Source: Streptomyces violaceoruber (GTDB taxonomy: Bacteria; Actinomycetota; Actinomycetes; Streptomycetales; Streptomycetaceae). From it: a stretch of DNA of 9,656 nt. Positions 1 to 6,580 of this stretch are shown here, one piece after another. Location of the stretch: contig JODI01000158.1 in the NCBI GenBank assembly GCA_000720805.1, positions 1 to 9,656 on the forward strand, read 5' to 3'. Position numbers and translations under genes: made by a program. How positions within the stretch are numbered: position 1 is the first letter of the stretch; each line of letters begins with the position of its first letter. The notes under the pieces were generated by a model. It ran no database searches and had not been told where the DNA came from. It was given only the letters and a program-made list of their open reading frames with translations.

Positions 1-1
1 G

Positions 2-18
2 AGGGGCATAAAGCCCCT
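2..18. repeat. Small hairpin at the window edge with a different loop
   Basis: AGGGGC (2-7) pairs with GCCCCT (13-18) around an ATAAA loop, and a short T run follows. It precedes the TGGC-loop array but does not share its loop. It may be the terminator of a gene outside the window. Confidence 0.45.
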
Positions 19-21
19 TTG

Positions 22-343
22 GGAATTCCTGGCGGAATTCCTCGCCCCGGGAATTCGCCTGGCGGCGAATTCTCTGTGGTTTATGCCGGGCCGCTGGCGC
101 GGCCCTTAGTTTTGCGCGTGAATTTGCCTGGCGGCAAATTCTGGGTTGTGGGTGGTGATTTGGGATGTATTTTGCCTGGCGGCAAAATTGTTGTTCGGTT
201 TTTGGTTGGGCCGCTGGCGCGGCCTTTTGTTGGGTTTTTCGTGGTGTGGGCTGTCGGAGCGCTGGCTCGCTCCGTGGTTCTTTTTCTTGGAATTCGCCTG
301 GTGGCGAATTCTCTGTGTTTATGCCGGGCCGCTGGCGCGGCCC
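22..343. repeat. Array of nine hairpins sharing a TGGC loop
   Basis: Nine perfect inverted repeats lie close together. Arms are at 22-29/34-41 (GGAATTCC), 51-59/64-72 (GAATTCGCC), 88-94/99-105 (GGGCCGC), 120-128/133-141 (GAATTTGCC), 169-176/181-188 (ATTTTGCC), 209-214/219-224 (GGCCGC), 255-261/268-274 (CGGAGCG), 290-298/303-311 (GAATTCGCC) and 326-332/337-343 (GGGCCGC). The four loop bases are TGGC in seven of them and TGGT in the eighth (299-302); the CGGAGCG hairpin has the wider loop CTGGCT. A C-G pair closes almost every loop. Stem sequence changes while pairing is kept, so structure rather than sequence seems conserved. The spacers are G/T-rich on the plus strand, some with T runs, so the array could act as stacked terminators, as protein-binding hairpins or as a replicon-end structure. 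I recognise no named element. Confidence 0.85.
50..107 (+). repeat. Direct repeat copy A (two hairpins plus spacer)
   Basis: This roughly 58-base unit holds the GAATTCGCC hairpin, the spacer TCTGTGGTTTATGCC and the GGGCCGC hairpin. It recurs at 289-345 with one loop substitution and two bases missing from the spacer. Duplication of a hairpin pair suggests that the array grew at least partly by copying larger units. Confidence 0.8.
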
Positions 344-345
344 TT
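289..345 (+). repeat. Direct repeat copy B (two hairpins plus spacer)
   Basis: Second copy of the unit at 50-107. It differs by TGGT instead of TGGC in the first loop and by a spacer shorter by two bases. The hairpin arms are unchanged. Confidence 0.8.
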
Positions 346-399
346 GGTGGTTGACGGTTTGTTGGATGTGGTGCGGCGTCATGTCGGTGTGGTGACTGG

Positions 400-1110
400 G
401 GTGTTGGGGGGCTTGTGGCCCGTGGGTTGGGCTGGCGCGCCTGTCGGCGCTCGGGTGCTCTGTGGGTGTGAGGGCGAGGGCGTGGTGGTGAGCGTCTCTG
501 TTGCGGAGGGGCTTGTAGTGGGGGTGGAGCTCGGGCCTCTCGATGGCCTCCTCCCTGGAGAGCGGATCTGTCATCGCCGGGTTCGGCGTGCGGTACGTGG
601 GGCTGCGCGGTGTCGACGAACGCGTCCGGCTCCTGCACCGTGTGCTCGGTCTACTGGTGGGCCGGCCCCTCGCTCGTTGGAGGCTGGCGCCTCCGGGTGC
701 GTGAGGGTCGCCGTATGTCCGTTCGCGTCCGGGGCGGCGGTAGTGGCCGTCTCCGTCGAGGTGGTCGTCTTCTTCTTGGTGCTGTAGTCGGTCTCGGTGG
801 CGGTCGACTCCTCGATCGTCTTGGCGGAGGCCGTGCGCTCGGTCATCTCCTTCAAGGCCTTGGTGACGATGTGCTTGCCCGCGGCGGCGTCGGTCCTCGG
901 GTGTCTCCTCCTCCTGCTGCTCCTGCGCGGCTGAGGACCGTGGTGCCATCGCGGTGGTCGTGTCGGACGCTGTCGCCGGGTTGCCGGGTTTGCTCCTCGG
1001 CATGTAGGCGATGGTGACGAGGGCGGTCGGGAACTGGGTGCGGGGGCTGGTCCGTTGAGCTGTCGTTGGGCTACGTCGGCGAGCTCGTCGTGGACGACGA
1101 GGACCTTCAT
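400..1110 (-). pseudogene. Broken gene of unknown family (minus strand)
   Basis: A good start is visible: ATG at 1110-1108 with AGGAA (1121-1117) six bases upstream, giving MKVLVVHDELADVAQRQLN. The G/C-rich third-position pattern typical of real genes then jumps between frames. The first frame covers about 1110-1054. A second frame from about 1050 to 895 includes TQFPTALVTIAYMPR. The first frame returns from about 895 to 665 and includes KHIVTKALKEMTER. Further segments follow at about 638-555 (QEPDAFVDTAQPHVPHAEP) and 548-400 (EAIERPELHPHYKPLRN). No single frame joins them. I recognise no family or catalytic motif. The far end is uncertain because the minus strand is T-poor here, so stop codons are rare in every frame. 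It may be a decayed gene, or a gene with several sequencing indels. A TGGC-loop hairpin (679-694) lies inside it. Confidence 0.4.
679..694. repeat. Isolated TGGC-loop hairpin
   Basis: GGAGGC (679-684), loop TGGC (685-688), GCCTCC (689-694). It has the same loop and closing C-G pair as the array at 22-343, with a stem sequence not found there, about 335 bases away. Confidence 0.65.
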
Positions 1111-1254
1111 GGGCCGTTCCTGGTTCTCGATGCTGCGGCGACGTACCGATGTTGAGGGTGGCACCAGCTGTCGCTTGACCAGGGAAAATGTCCAACTGAC
1201 CTGGGTGCAGGGGCCTCTGAATGATCTTCAGAAGTGGCTCACGGCTCCTGGGAG

Positions 1255-1283
1255 TGGTACCGCGTAGGTAATGATTGGTACCG
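1255..1283. promoter_or_regulatory. Paired TGGTACCG elements, possible operator
   Basis: TGGTACCG occurs at 1255-1262 and again at 1276-1283, 21 bases apart, which is two helical turns. Each contains the palindrome GGTACC. Two palindromes on the same DNA face upstream of a regulator-containing operon would suit a dimeric or cooperative DNA-binding protein. No binding protein is known; the regulator at 2020-3033 is the obvious candidate by position only. Confidence 0.3.
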
Positions 1284-1403
1284 AGGACCTCTCGCACCTC
1301 AACGGCGTCGGCTGCAACCGGCGCGACCGAGGAGTCGCGGTGCTCGAGTACAACCCAAATCCCTGTCTGGACCAATAGGTGAAAGGAGTTCAGGAGCCCC
1401 TTG

Positions 1404-1432
1404 CGGTGGCGCCGTTGTCGTCGGCGCCACCG
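1404..1432 (+). promoter_or_regulatory. Leader hairpin upstream of the membrane-protein gene
   Basis: CGGTGGCGCCG (1404-1414) and CGGCGCCACCG (1422-1432) form a perfect 11-bp stem around the loop TTGTCGT, ending 27 bases before the ATG at 1460. No T run follows, so it is not a standard terminator. A GGAG at 1385-1388 lies upstream, and a 13-codon frame starting GTG at 1406 (MAPLSSAPPFEPI) spans the hairpin, which would allow attenuation or control of translation. It could also be a DNA operator. Confidence 0.45.
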
Positions 1433-1459
1433 TTCGAACCCATCTGAACTTTCCTTCTA

Positions 1460-1948
1460 ATGACGAGGCACAACATCGTGATCTACTCCAACGAGTCCTC
1501 GGGCTCATCTCCCACCGGGGCCGGGCCGTTCTTTCTTGTGGACGGCCGACTGATCCCCGCTGCTCCCGCGCAGGACACCCCCGGTGTGCCGGCGGGCTCG
1601 ACGTTCTCGGCCTCGTCGGCCGTGGCACCGGGCCCGTTCGTCGTCGTCGATGGCACCCTGCAGCCCTCCGTGTCGGCCATGCCGGTCACCATGTCGGGGC
1701 CGGTGCCCGGCTCCCCGCCGGTGGTCGTCCATGGGATCGTCATGCCCCCGCCCGCGGCGGGGCCGGCGAGTTCCGCGACCACCGGCACGGCGAACACGGT
1801 GTCCTGGCCGTCCGTGGCGATCACGGCGATCGTCGCGGCGGTCGTCGTCACGTGCATGGTCCTGGGCAAGTCCACCGAGGCGACCGTCGCGGGCGTCCTG
1901 CTGGTCGGCCTGCTCGCCAACCACGTCCGGACCTCGCTGAGCTCCTGA
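1460..1948 (+). CDS. Small membrane protein with three N-terminal motif repeats
   Basis: The 162-residue product has three imperfect copies of one motif: GPFFLVDGRLIP (22-33), GPFVVVDGTLQP (58-69) and SPPVVVHGIVMP (85-96), separated by Ser/Ala/Pro/Gly-rich linkers. Two hydrophobic stretches follow, at about 117-136 and 141-155, split by the polar GKSTE turn. There is no cleavable signal peptide, so the repeat part probably lies on one membrane face with a C-terminal hairpin anchor. The ATG at 1460 has a poor ribosome site; the in-frame GTG at codon 7 (1478) has GAGG nine bases upstream and is a plausible real start. Codon bias supports a real gene. The regulator gene begins 71 bases downstream on the same strand before any clear terminator, so the two are probably cotranscribed. 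I do not recognise the family. A ligand-binding, adhesive or regulator-tethering role would be speculation. Confidence 0.75.
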   Translation: MTRHNIVIYSNESSGSSPTGAGPFFLVDGRLIPAAPAQDTPGVPAGSTFSASSAVAPGPFVVVDGTLQPSVSAMPVTMSGPVPGSPPVVVHGIVMPPPAAGPASSATTGTANTVSWPSVAITAIVAAVVVTCMVLGKSTEATVAGVLLVGLLANHVRTSLSS

Positions 1949-1963
1949 CGTCTGGACCCCTTC

Positions 1964-2001
1964 GGCCGGGGCCCCTTGACGGGCCCCGGCCTTCGGGCCG
2001 G
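1964..2001 (+). promoter_or_regulatory. Two overlapping, mutually exclusive hairpins before the regulator
   Basis: Hairpin A pairs GGCCGGGGCCC (1964-1974) with GGGCCCCGGCC (1981-1991), loop CTTGAC. Hairpin B pairs CCGGCC (1986-1991) with GGCCGG (1996-2001) around a TTCG tetraloop. They share 1986-1991 and cannot both form. Hairpin B ends three bases before the ribosome site GGAAGGAG (2005-2012). This resembles an attenuator or translational switch between the two genes, or a weak GC-rich terminator that lets only part of transcription reach the regulator. No T run follows. Confidence 0.45.
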
Positions 2002-2019
2002 ACAGGAAGGAGACCGGTG

Positions 2020-3033
2020 ATGGCCCGTACCCCCGACCCGCTGCCCCAGCGGGACGATCCAGTGATCATGCTCGCGCGGTTCCTGCGTGCCACGCAGTCC
2101 GACGCCAGCACGATCGCCGAGTCCATGACCCTGAAGAAGATCTCGCAGATGTCCGGGGTCTCGGAAGGCTCGCTGTCCAAGGCGCACAACGGCGATCCCC
2201 GCATCTCGTGGCGAACCGTGGAGGGCTGGGTCAGCGCCTGCAACGGCGACCTCACGGGCGCGCGTCGCCTGTGGAACAAGGTGTCCGAGCTGCAGCAGGA
2301 GCAGACCCCCGCCGACGCGGCCGCGCTGCAGGCCCGAGCGTTCGGCTACTGGGAGCGCACCCAGGGCCGAGCCGTGGTGCCAGGCCTGGAGACCGAGCCG
2401 CAGTTCCTCCTCGCCCTGACCGCACTGCGCAAGTACACGGGCCTGTCCCTGCGCGAGTTGTCGCAGGCCACCGAGCGCATCGGTGTCCCCTACAGCCGTG
2501 CCACCCTCGGCGCCGTCCTGGCCGGGGAGCGCGCCATGACCTTCGAGCACCTGGCCGCGGTCCTGGCCGGCTGCGGTGTGCCGGTACGCCAGCAGCAGGG
2601 GTGGGCGCGCACCTTCGCCAGCCTCGACCCCACGCGTGACGTGCGCACTGGCTGGATGCCGCGCTCCTTGCGCAGGTCCCGCCTGGGGGCGCCGGCCGGC
2701 GAGCAGACCGAGGACGTCGTCTCCTCCCCCGCGCGCACGCGCTTCGCGTTCGTCCTCGAGCGGGCGCTGACCGAGGAGGGCGTGACCATCAAGGAGTTCG
2801 CCCTGCGCGCCAAGATGGCCATGCCGCTCGTCGACCGCCTGTTCGCCGGCAAGTTCCTGCCCGCCCACATGCTCTCTCGGGCCAGCGAGGCGGCCATCGG
2901 GGCGAGCCCCCGGACCAGGAGAGAACTCACCGTGCTGGCCCAGACGCTCGTACGCTCCCCCACCCCCGAGGAACGGCGGGACTGGGGCAGGTTCTGCCGC
3001 GAGAGCGGAATCGCCGAACCCTGGGCCGGGTAA
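2020..3033 (+). CDS. Regulator with three helix-turn-helix-like segments
   Basis: The 337-residue product starts at ATG 2020, preceded by GGAAGGAG (2005-2012) seven bases upstream. This clear ribosome site argues against the much longer upstream extension of the same open frame. Three segments have the spacing of XRE/Cro-type HTH folds. The first, at about 38-77, contains KKISQMSGVSEGSLSKAHNG and is the clearest. The second, at about 126-195, contains LRELSQATERIGVPYSRATL and LAGERAMTFEHLAAVLAGCG. The third, at about 242-312, contains IKEFALRAKMAMPLVDRLFA. Linkers at 90-120 and 205-240 are charged or Gly/Pro-rich. No enzymatic domain is evident. It is probably a cytoplasmic DNA-binding regulator, either autoregulatory or acting with the membrane protein encoded just upstream. 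It is followed by a strong terminator. The HTH assignment of the first segment is fairly secure; the other two rest on pattern only. Confidence 0.85.
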   Translation: MARTPDPLPQRDDPVIMLARFLRATQSDASTIAESMTLKKISQMSGVSEGSLSKAHNGDPRISWRTVEGWVSACNGDLTGARRLWNKVSELQQEQTPADAAALQARAFGYWERTQGRAVVPGLETEPQFLLALTALRKYTGLSLRELSQATERIGVPYSRATLGAVLAGERAMTFEHLAAVLAGCGVPVRQQQGWARTFASLDPTRDVRTGWMPRSLRRSRLGAPAGEQTEDVVSSPARTRFAFVLERALTEEGVTIKEFALRAKMAMPLVDRLFAGKFLPAHMLSRASEAAIGASPRTRRELTVLAQTLVRSPTPEERRDWGRFCRESGIAEPWAG

Positions 3034-3049
3034 CCAGCCGCTTCCGCCG

Positions 3050-3094
3050 GGGCGTGTACGAGGTGTTCGTCGGCCTCGTACACGCCCTCTTTTT
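3050..3094 (+). terminator. Rho-independent terminator after the regulator
   Basis: A 14-bp perfect stem (3050-3063 with 3074-3087, core GGCGTGTACGAGG) with a 10-base loop is followed by TCTTTTT (3088-3094). It starts 17 bases after the regulator's stop codon. It acts mainly for the plus strand: the minus-strand side has no T run, although the convergent broken gene ends about 17 bases away. Confidence 0.9.
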
Positions 3095-3356
3095 GCTGCA
3101 CAGCGGCACCTCAGGGCGCGGGCCCGTCCGAGAGCGGAATGCCCGTCGCGCGGGGCCGGTGTCCTGGGCCGGCTCGGCCTTCACCAGCAGCACGACATAC
3201 CGCGCCTCGGCGGTATGCGCTGCACTCCGGATCCGTCTGCTGCCCCCTGCCGGACAGAGGCGCCAGCCACGGGTCTGGACCAGTCCACAGACATCCGAGG
3301 CCCCCGCCCGCGCCGCCGATCCCGTACAGCACCCTCGCCATCTCCGTCCCGCCGAA

Positions 3357-3389
<33 letters not shown>

Positions 3390-3991
3390 CGGACGGTCGC
3401 GCACCACGCTGGCTCACCATGACCGCGGCCGACCAGGAGCACACGCCCCGCCAGGGCTCCTTGCACGCGACGTACGTCTCAGGGGCGTCGATCCAATGTC
3501 GAGGCCGTCGACGTCGGCATCGCCATGCCGCACAACGCCTCCGTGTTCTTGACCACCGCGGCCACCTCACCGGCGGCAGCCAGTGCAACCACGCGGCCCC
3601 GTCCAGCTCGCCGAAGCCGCTCTCCGCTGCCAGTACGGCGGCGACCGAGGGGGGTGTCCCGGACCCCGAGAACGACGACAGGACCAGGCGGACACCGGCA
3701 GGGCTCCCCCGCAGCGTTCGTCACGCACGCCGCCCCCGGTGCCCATGGTGGGCCGGGGCGGAAGACTGCCTCGCCGAGGCGTCACGGTACAGGCGTCCTC
3801 GACACCCAGGACGACGCAGCCACGCCGTCGCACACGCTCGACGGCCTCCCCCGCCGACCGGTGACTGTTTCCGTGGCCGACACGCTCCCCGTACGAGTGT
3901 CCCGTCCGGTGGAGCCCAAGGCCCCCAGCCCCTGGGGACGGTCATCCCTCGCCGACGGCATCCCCTGCCCGCGTCGTTCTCGGCGCCTGCT

Positions 3992-4038
3992 GCCTCTCAC
4001 CGAAAGTCACCTCGGTGAGAGGCGGGCCCGCGGCCCGC
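3992..4038. repeat. Two adjacent perfect inverted repeats
   Basis: GCCTCTCACCGA (3992-4003) pairs with TCGGTGAGAGGC (4012-4023) around an 8-base loop. GCGGGCC (4022-4028) pairs with GGCCCGC (4032-4038) around CGC. The two stems share bases 4022-4023. They fall within the first 35 codons of the broken minus-strand gene. No T run follows on either strand. Confidence 0.6.
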
Positions 4039-4094
4039 GACAGCCCGATGATGGCCGAACCACGGACCTCCGGGACCTGCCCGCGCCAGCTCAT

Positions 4095-6475
4095 CCGTAT
4101 TCTTCCGCTAAGACGTTCCATACCGGTGCCTAAAATTCCTGAGCAACGTTTCCACCGATACATTCCCGCCGGGACTCACAGATCCCTGATTCCTTTTCAT
4201 GTCGCACGCGCCTGGGTGGGTCCAGCACCAACCGGGCTGGTTTTACCCTGCCCGTTGCCGAATTTCGAAGGTCCACCTACCGAAAGAATCCTGCCTTGCG
4301 AGAGAATTTACCGGATGGTGTCCCCAACCGTGCCAAATGCCCCTTATCGTGACCATATCTGCGGGCAGGACCATGCACTCCGCAAGGTGGTAACTTGTGA
4401 CATTTCAGATCGGATTTTCCACACTCGAACACTTCAACAGAACCAGCAGATTATTTTCAGAAGAAAATTTGCTATAAATGGAGTTCGGGGCGTGTACGGC
4501 GTCTCCGCTGTCCCGGCAGGGAGACAAAAACAGGCCTGCCCAAAGACCGCGGGCTCTGTGAAGGAACCGTCCATGCGACAGTGATCCCGCTCCGGCTGGT
4601 GCCGCAACTGCAGTGCCCCAGATATGTCCGCACCGCCCGTGGACCGTCGCAGCACCATGCCAAGCCCTGAACCGACGGCCCATTCCTGTCCGAGTGGCAG
4701 GCTGCTCGGCACGTACCGGTCGATCCGGGCAGCCGGATGCGCACTGAGCCGGGTCCCGCCGGGTATCCAGCCGCCTGCTGTACACGGTCGTTTTCAAAAG
4801 ACCAGCCGCGCCGGCCACGTCCACCACTGCCGGGCACAGGCGCCCGGCACGGAACACTCCTCCAGGGAGCGCTCCAGCGTCCTGACCATGAGCTGCTGCC
4901 AACAGCCTGGCCCGGGTGCGGGGACCCCTGCAGGCGCCCAGGAAATACCTTCCCCTGGTGCCCCGGAGCATCCACAGCACGCCTCGGGGCGCCGAAACGC
5001 TGGGGCCCCGAGCGCTTTCCAGTACGGCCCGGCCATCCGCTGCCCCGCGGGATGAGGTCCAGGCAAGCCGCCCGACGAGCCTCATACAGCCGTTGCCCGC
5101 CTGGTAAAGCTGCCGCACCGACAGCGCTCTGGCCCTCCCCAAGCCAGCCAAAACCACGATGCGGCCGGCAGGCGCGGCAATCGACAGCGTCGTTGGCAGC
5201 CACCAACTGGGCGGAGCCGGGGATCGACGCTGCAACGGCCGGACACATCCGACCAGGCAGTCCCCGTGAAGAATCCAGTGACCAAGGCCCCAGGACGGCC
5301 TCCAGATCAGCCGCAGAGCACGTCTCTCACAGGCAGCCGCCCCCCTTGCTGTCACCCGAACGGCCACACGACAGGCGTGTGCACCAACCGATGGGCGGGC
5401 AATCCTCCGCAGTGGCGTGTGGGCGGGGCCCAGAGACAGACCCCGCCACACGCTCAGAGGCGCAGGTGAGGCTGCAACCAGCACCCACGCAATGCTTCCG
5501 TCACCCCGTCTGGACCAACAGATGAAGAATGACGAACAGCCGGGCACAGGAAGGCTCCTCTGCGGGGGCCGACGACCGTGCCTGAAGCGACCATACGCGA
5601 CTCGCTTCGTGCACTCAGCTTGGGGGAAAACCCCAAAGAACCAGAAGCCAGCGAGACGCTGCGAGACAGAACTGAAGAATGGTGGCTCTGACCTGCTCGG
5701 ACACTGAGGTTGCCGACAGTTATTCAGCCGGACCAAGGCATCAACCTGCTGCATTGAGGCACAGTTGGCGCCTACCGCGGGAGTGCTCCCACCTTGCCTT
5801 CCACACACGATCGGCGCCAGCACTCGTGAGAAGACGAGACAGGGCAAAAGAATGAGCTCCTCAAGGCCACCCCAACGGATGCCAGGATGCCGACTTCTCA
5901 GGCCCGGCGGCGGCCGGACCAAGCCGCCCTGGATCCCAACAGGCCCTCTCACAACCCCAGCTGCGCCCCCGCCGCCGTCGCGGCTGCAGCGAGCCGCACC
6001 GCGGCAAAGCCACATCAAGCAACTGCCCTCAAGCAGGCGGCATGGGCCAACACCAGCCCCTAAAAATGCACCTGCCCGGACACGACCTGGCAGCAAGCGC
6101 AGCTGGGACGGCCCGCCAACCGACCTAAGCCAGCGCGCCCCAGTGGTCCACACCCGGCCAGGCATTCCTTGTTGGGTCGACTCCCTTGCACCAGCGTTCC
6201 CCGACCAGCTCCATCCGGGCCCAACTCATGAATCCAATGCAGTCGGCTCGCGCTTACGGCAACGCACGCCCGCCCTGGTACAGCAGGACTACCGAAGGGA
6301 TGTCTCTCCGTCCCGCATCACCACCATGGACCGCTAGTAAGATCCTGGACCGAAAGCATAAATTCACAGTAGCAATTTGTATAATATATCGCGGGAGCGG
6401 CGTGACTGAATTCGCAATATGGCCCGCAGAAGGTGTGACCCGCTGGGCAGCTCAGCACGAGCAGCAGCGTGCAGC
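4095..6475. other. Long stretch without a supportable gene
   Basis: About 2.4 kb in which I find no gene with a start site, codon bias and recognisable product. Bases 4120-4500 and 6340-6420 are visibly richer in A/T than the surroundings and may mark old junctions. The rest is GC-rich. A 586-codon minus frame (6165-4405) stays open but lacks a ribosome site, has an unnatural Trp/Cys/Arg/Gly-rich composition and runs into the AT-rich patch. Short parts of the minus strand show some coding-like bias in changing frames, for example 4712-4520 with PSSLPLGQEWAVGSGLGMVL, so relics of an older gene are possible. Hairpins are at 5584-5608 (GAAGCGA/TCGCTTC) and 5620-5636 (TTGGGG/CCCCAA). I see no tRNA, rRNA, transposase or CRISPR array. 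Confidence 0.55.
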
Positions 6476-6478
6476 CCA

Positions 6479-6580
6479 TCAGCGGCTGCGGCAGCGCGTG
6501 GCGAGAGCCTCATGGAGGGCGAGCGCGGTCGGAGCGTCGGCGGCCGCGACGTCGACGACCACCAGCCTCGCAGCGGCCCT
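6479..6580 (-). pseudogene. Relic resembling DUF6207-type small protein
   Basis: In a frame different from the HNH relic, the minus strand from 6580 to the TGA at 6481-6479 reads ARLVVVDVAAADAPTALALH and continues EALATRCRSR with good codon bias. From memory, this resembles the start of short Streptomyces proteins of the DUF6207 type, which have a LVVVD-AAAD-ATALAFQ-like segment followed by a Trp-Ala motif. The expected later part is not visible. It adjoins the HNH relic, so it may be a second decayed gene or an insertion. The assignment rests on about 20 residues. Confidence 0.3.

Larger units (their letters stand above)
1111..1459. other. Intergenic region between divergent genes
   Basis: This stretch separates the minus-strand broken gene (start 1110) from the plus-strand gene at 1460, so promoters for both would be expected here. 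A TTGACC hexamer at 1175-1180 could be a -35 element, but I see no acceptable -10 box 16-18 bases downstream. The region holds the TGGTACCG pair and the leader hairpin described separately. Short open frames here lack ribosome sites and codon bias. Confidence 0.5.

Noticed and set aside
1..343. Linear-replicon telomere
   Set aside because: Palindrome clusters fit the general idea, but the sequence does not match the archetypal Streptomyces end that I know, and I cannot tell whether base 1 is a physical end.
19..787. Plus-strand open frames across the hairpin array encoding repeated PGG and RWRG motifs
   Set aside because: The repeated residues are simply translations of the TGGC-loop palindromes; no start site or codon bias supports them.
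1425..1445. GTTCGAAC resembling a tRNA T-loop
   Set aside because: The flanking bases do not form a T-stem on either strand and no acceptor or anticodon arm is present.
1234..2019. Upstream extension of the regulator's frame
   Set aside because: The ATG at 2020 has an excellent ribosome site, and the extension overlaps the membrane-protein gene in another frame with Arg/Gly/Pro-rich shadow composition.
4405..6165. 586-codon open frame on the minus strand
   Set aside because: It lacks a ribosome site and a natural composition (excess Trp, Cys, Arg, Gly), has no sustained third-position bias, and ends in AT-rich non-coding sequence. Long open frames arise easily in GC-rich DNA.
6365..6395. 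TATAAT at 6380-6385 as a promoter
   Set aside because: No -35 element sits at 16-18 bases, and nothing downstream on the plus strand looks coding; the patch is merely AT-rich.
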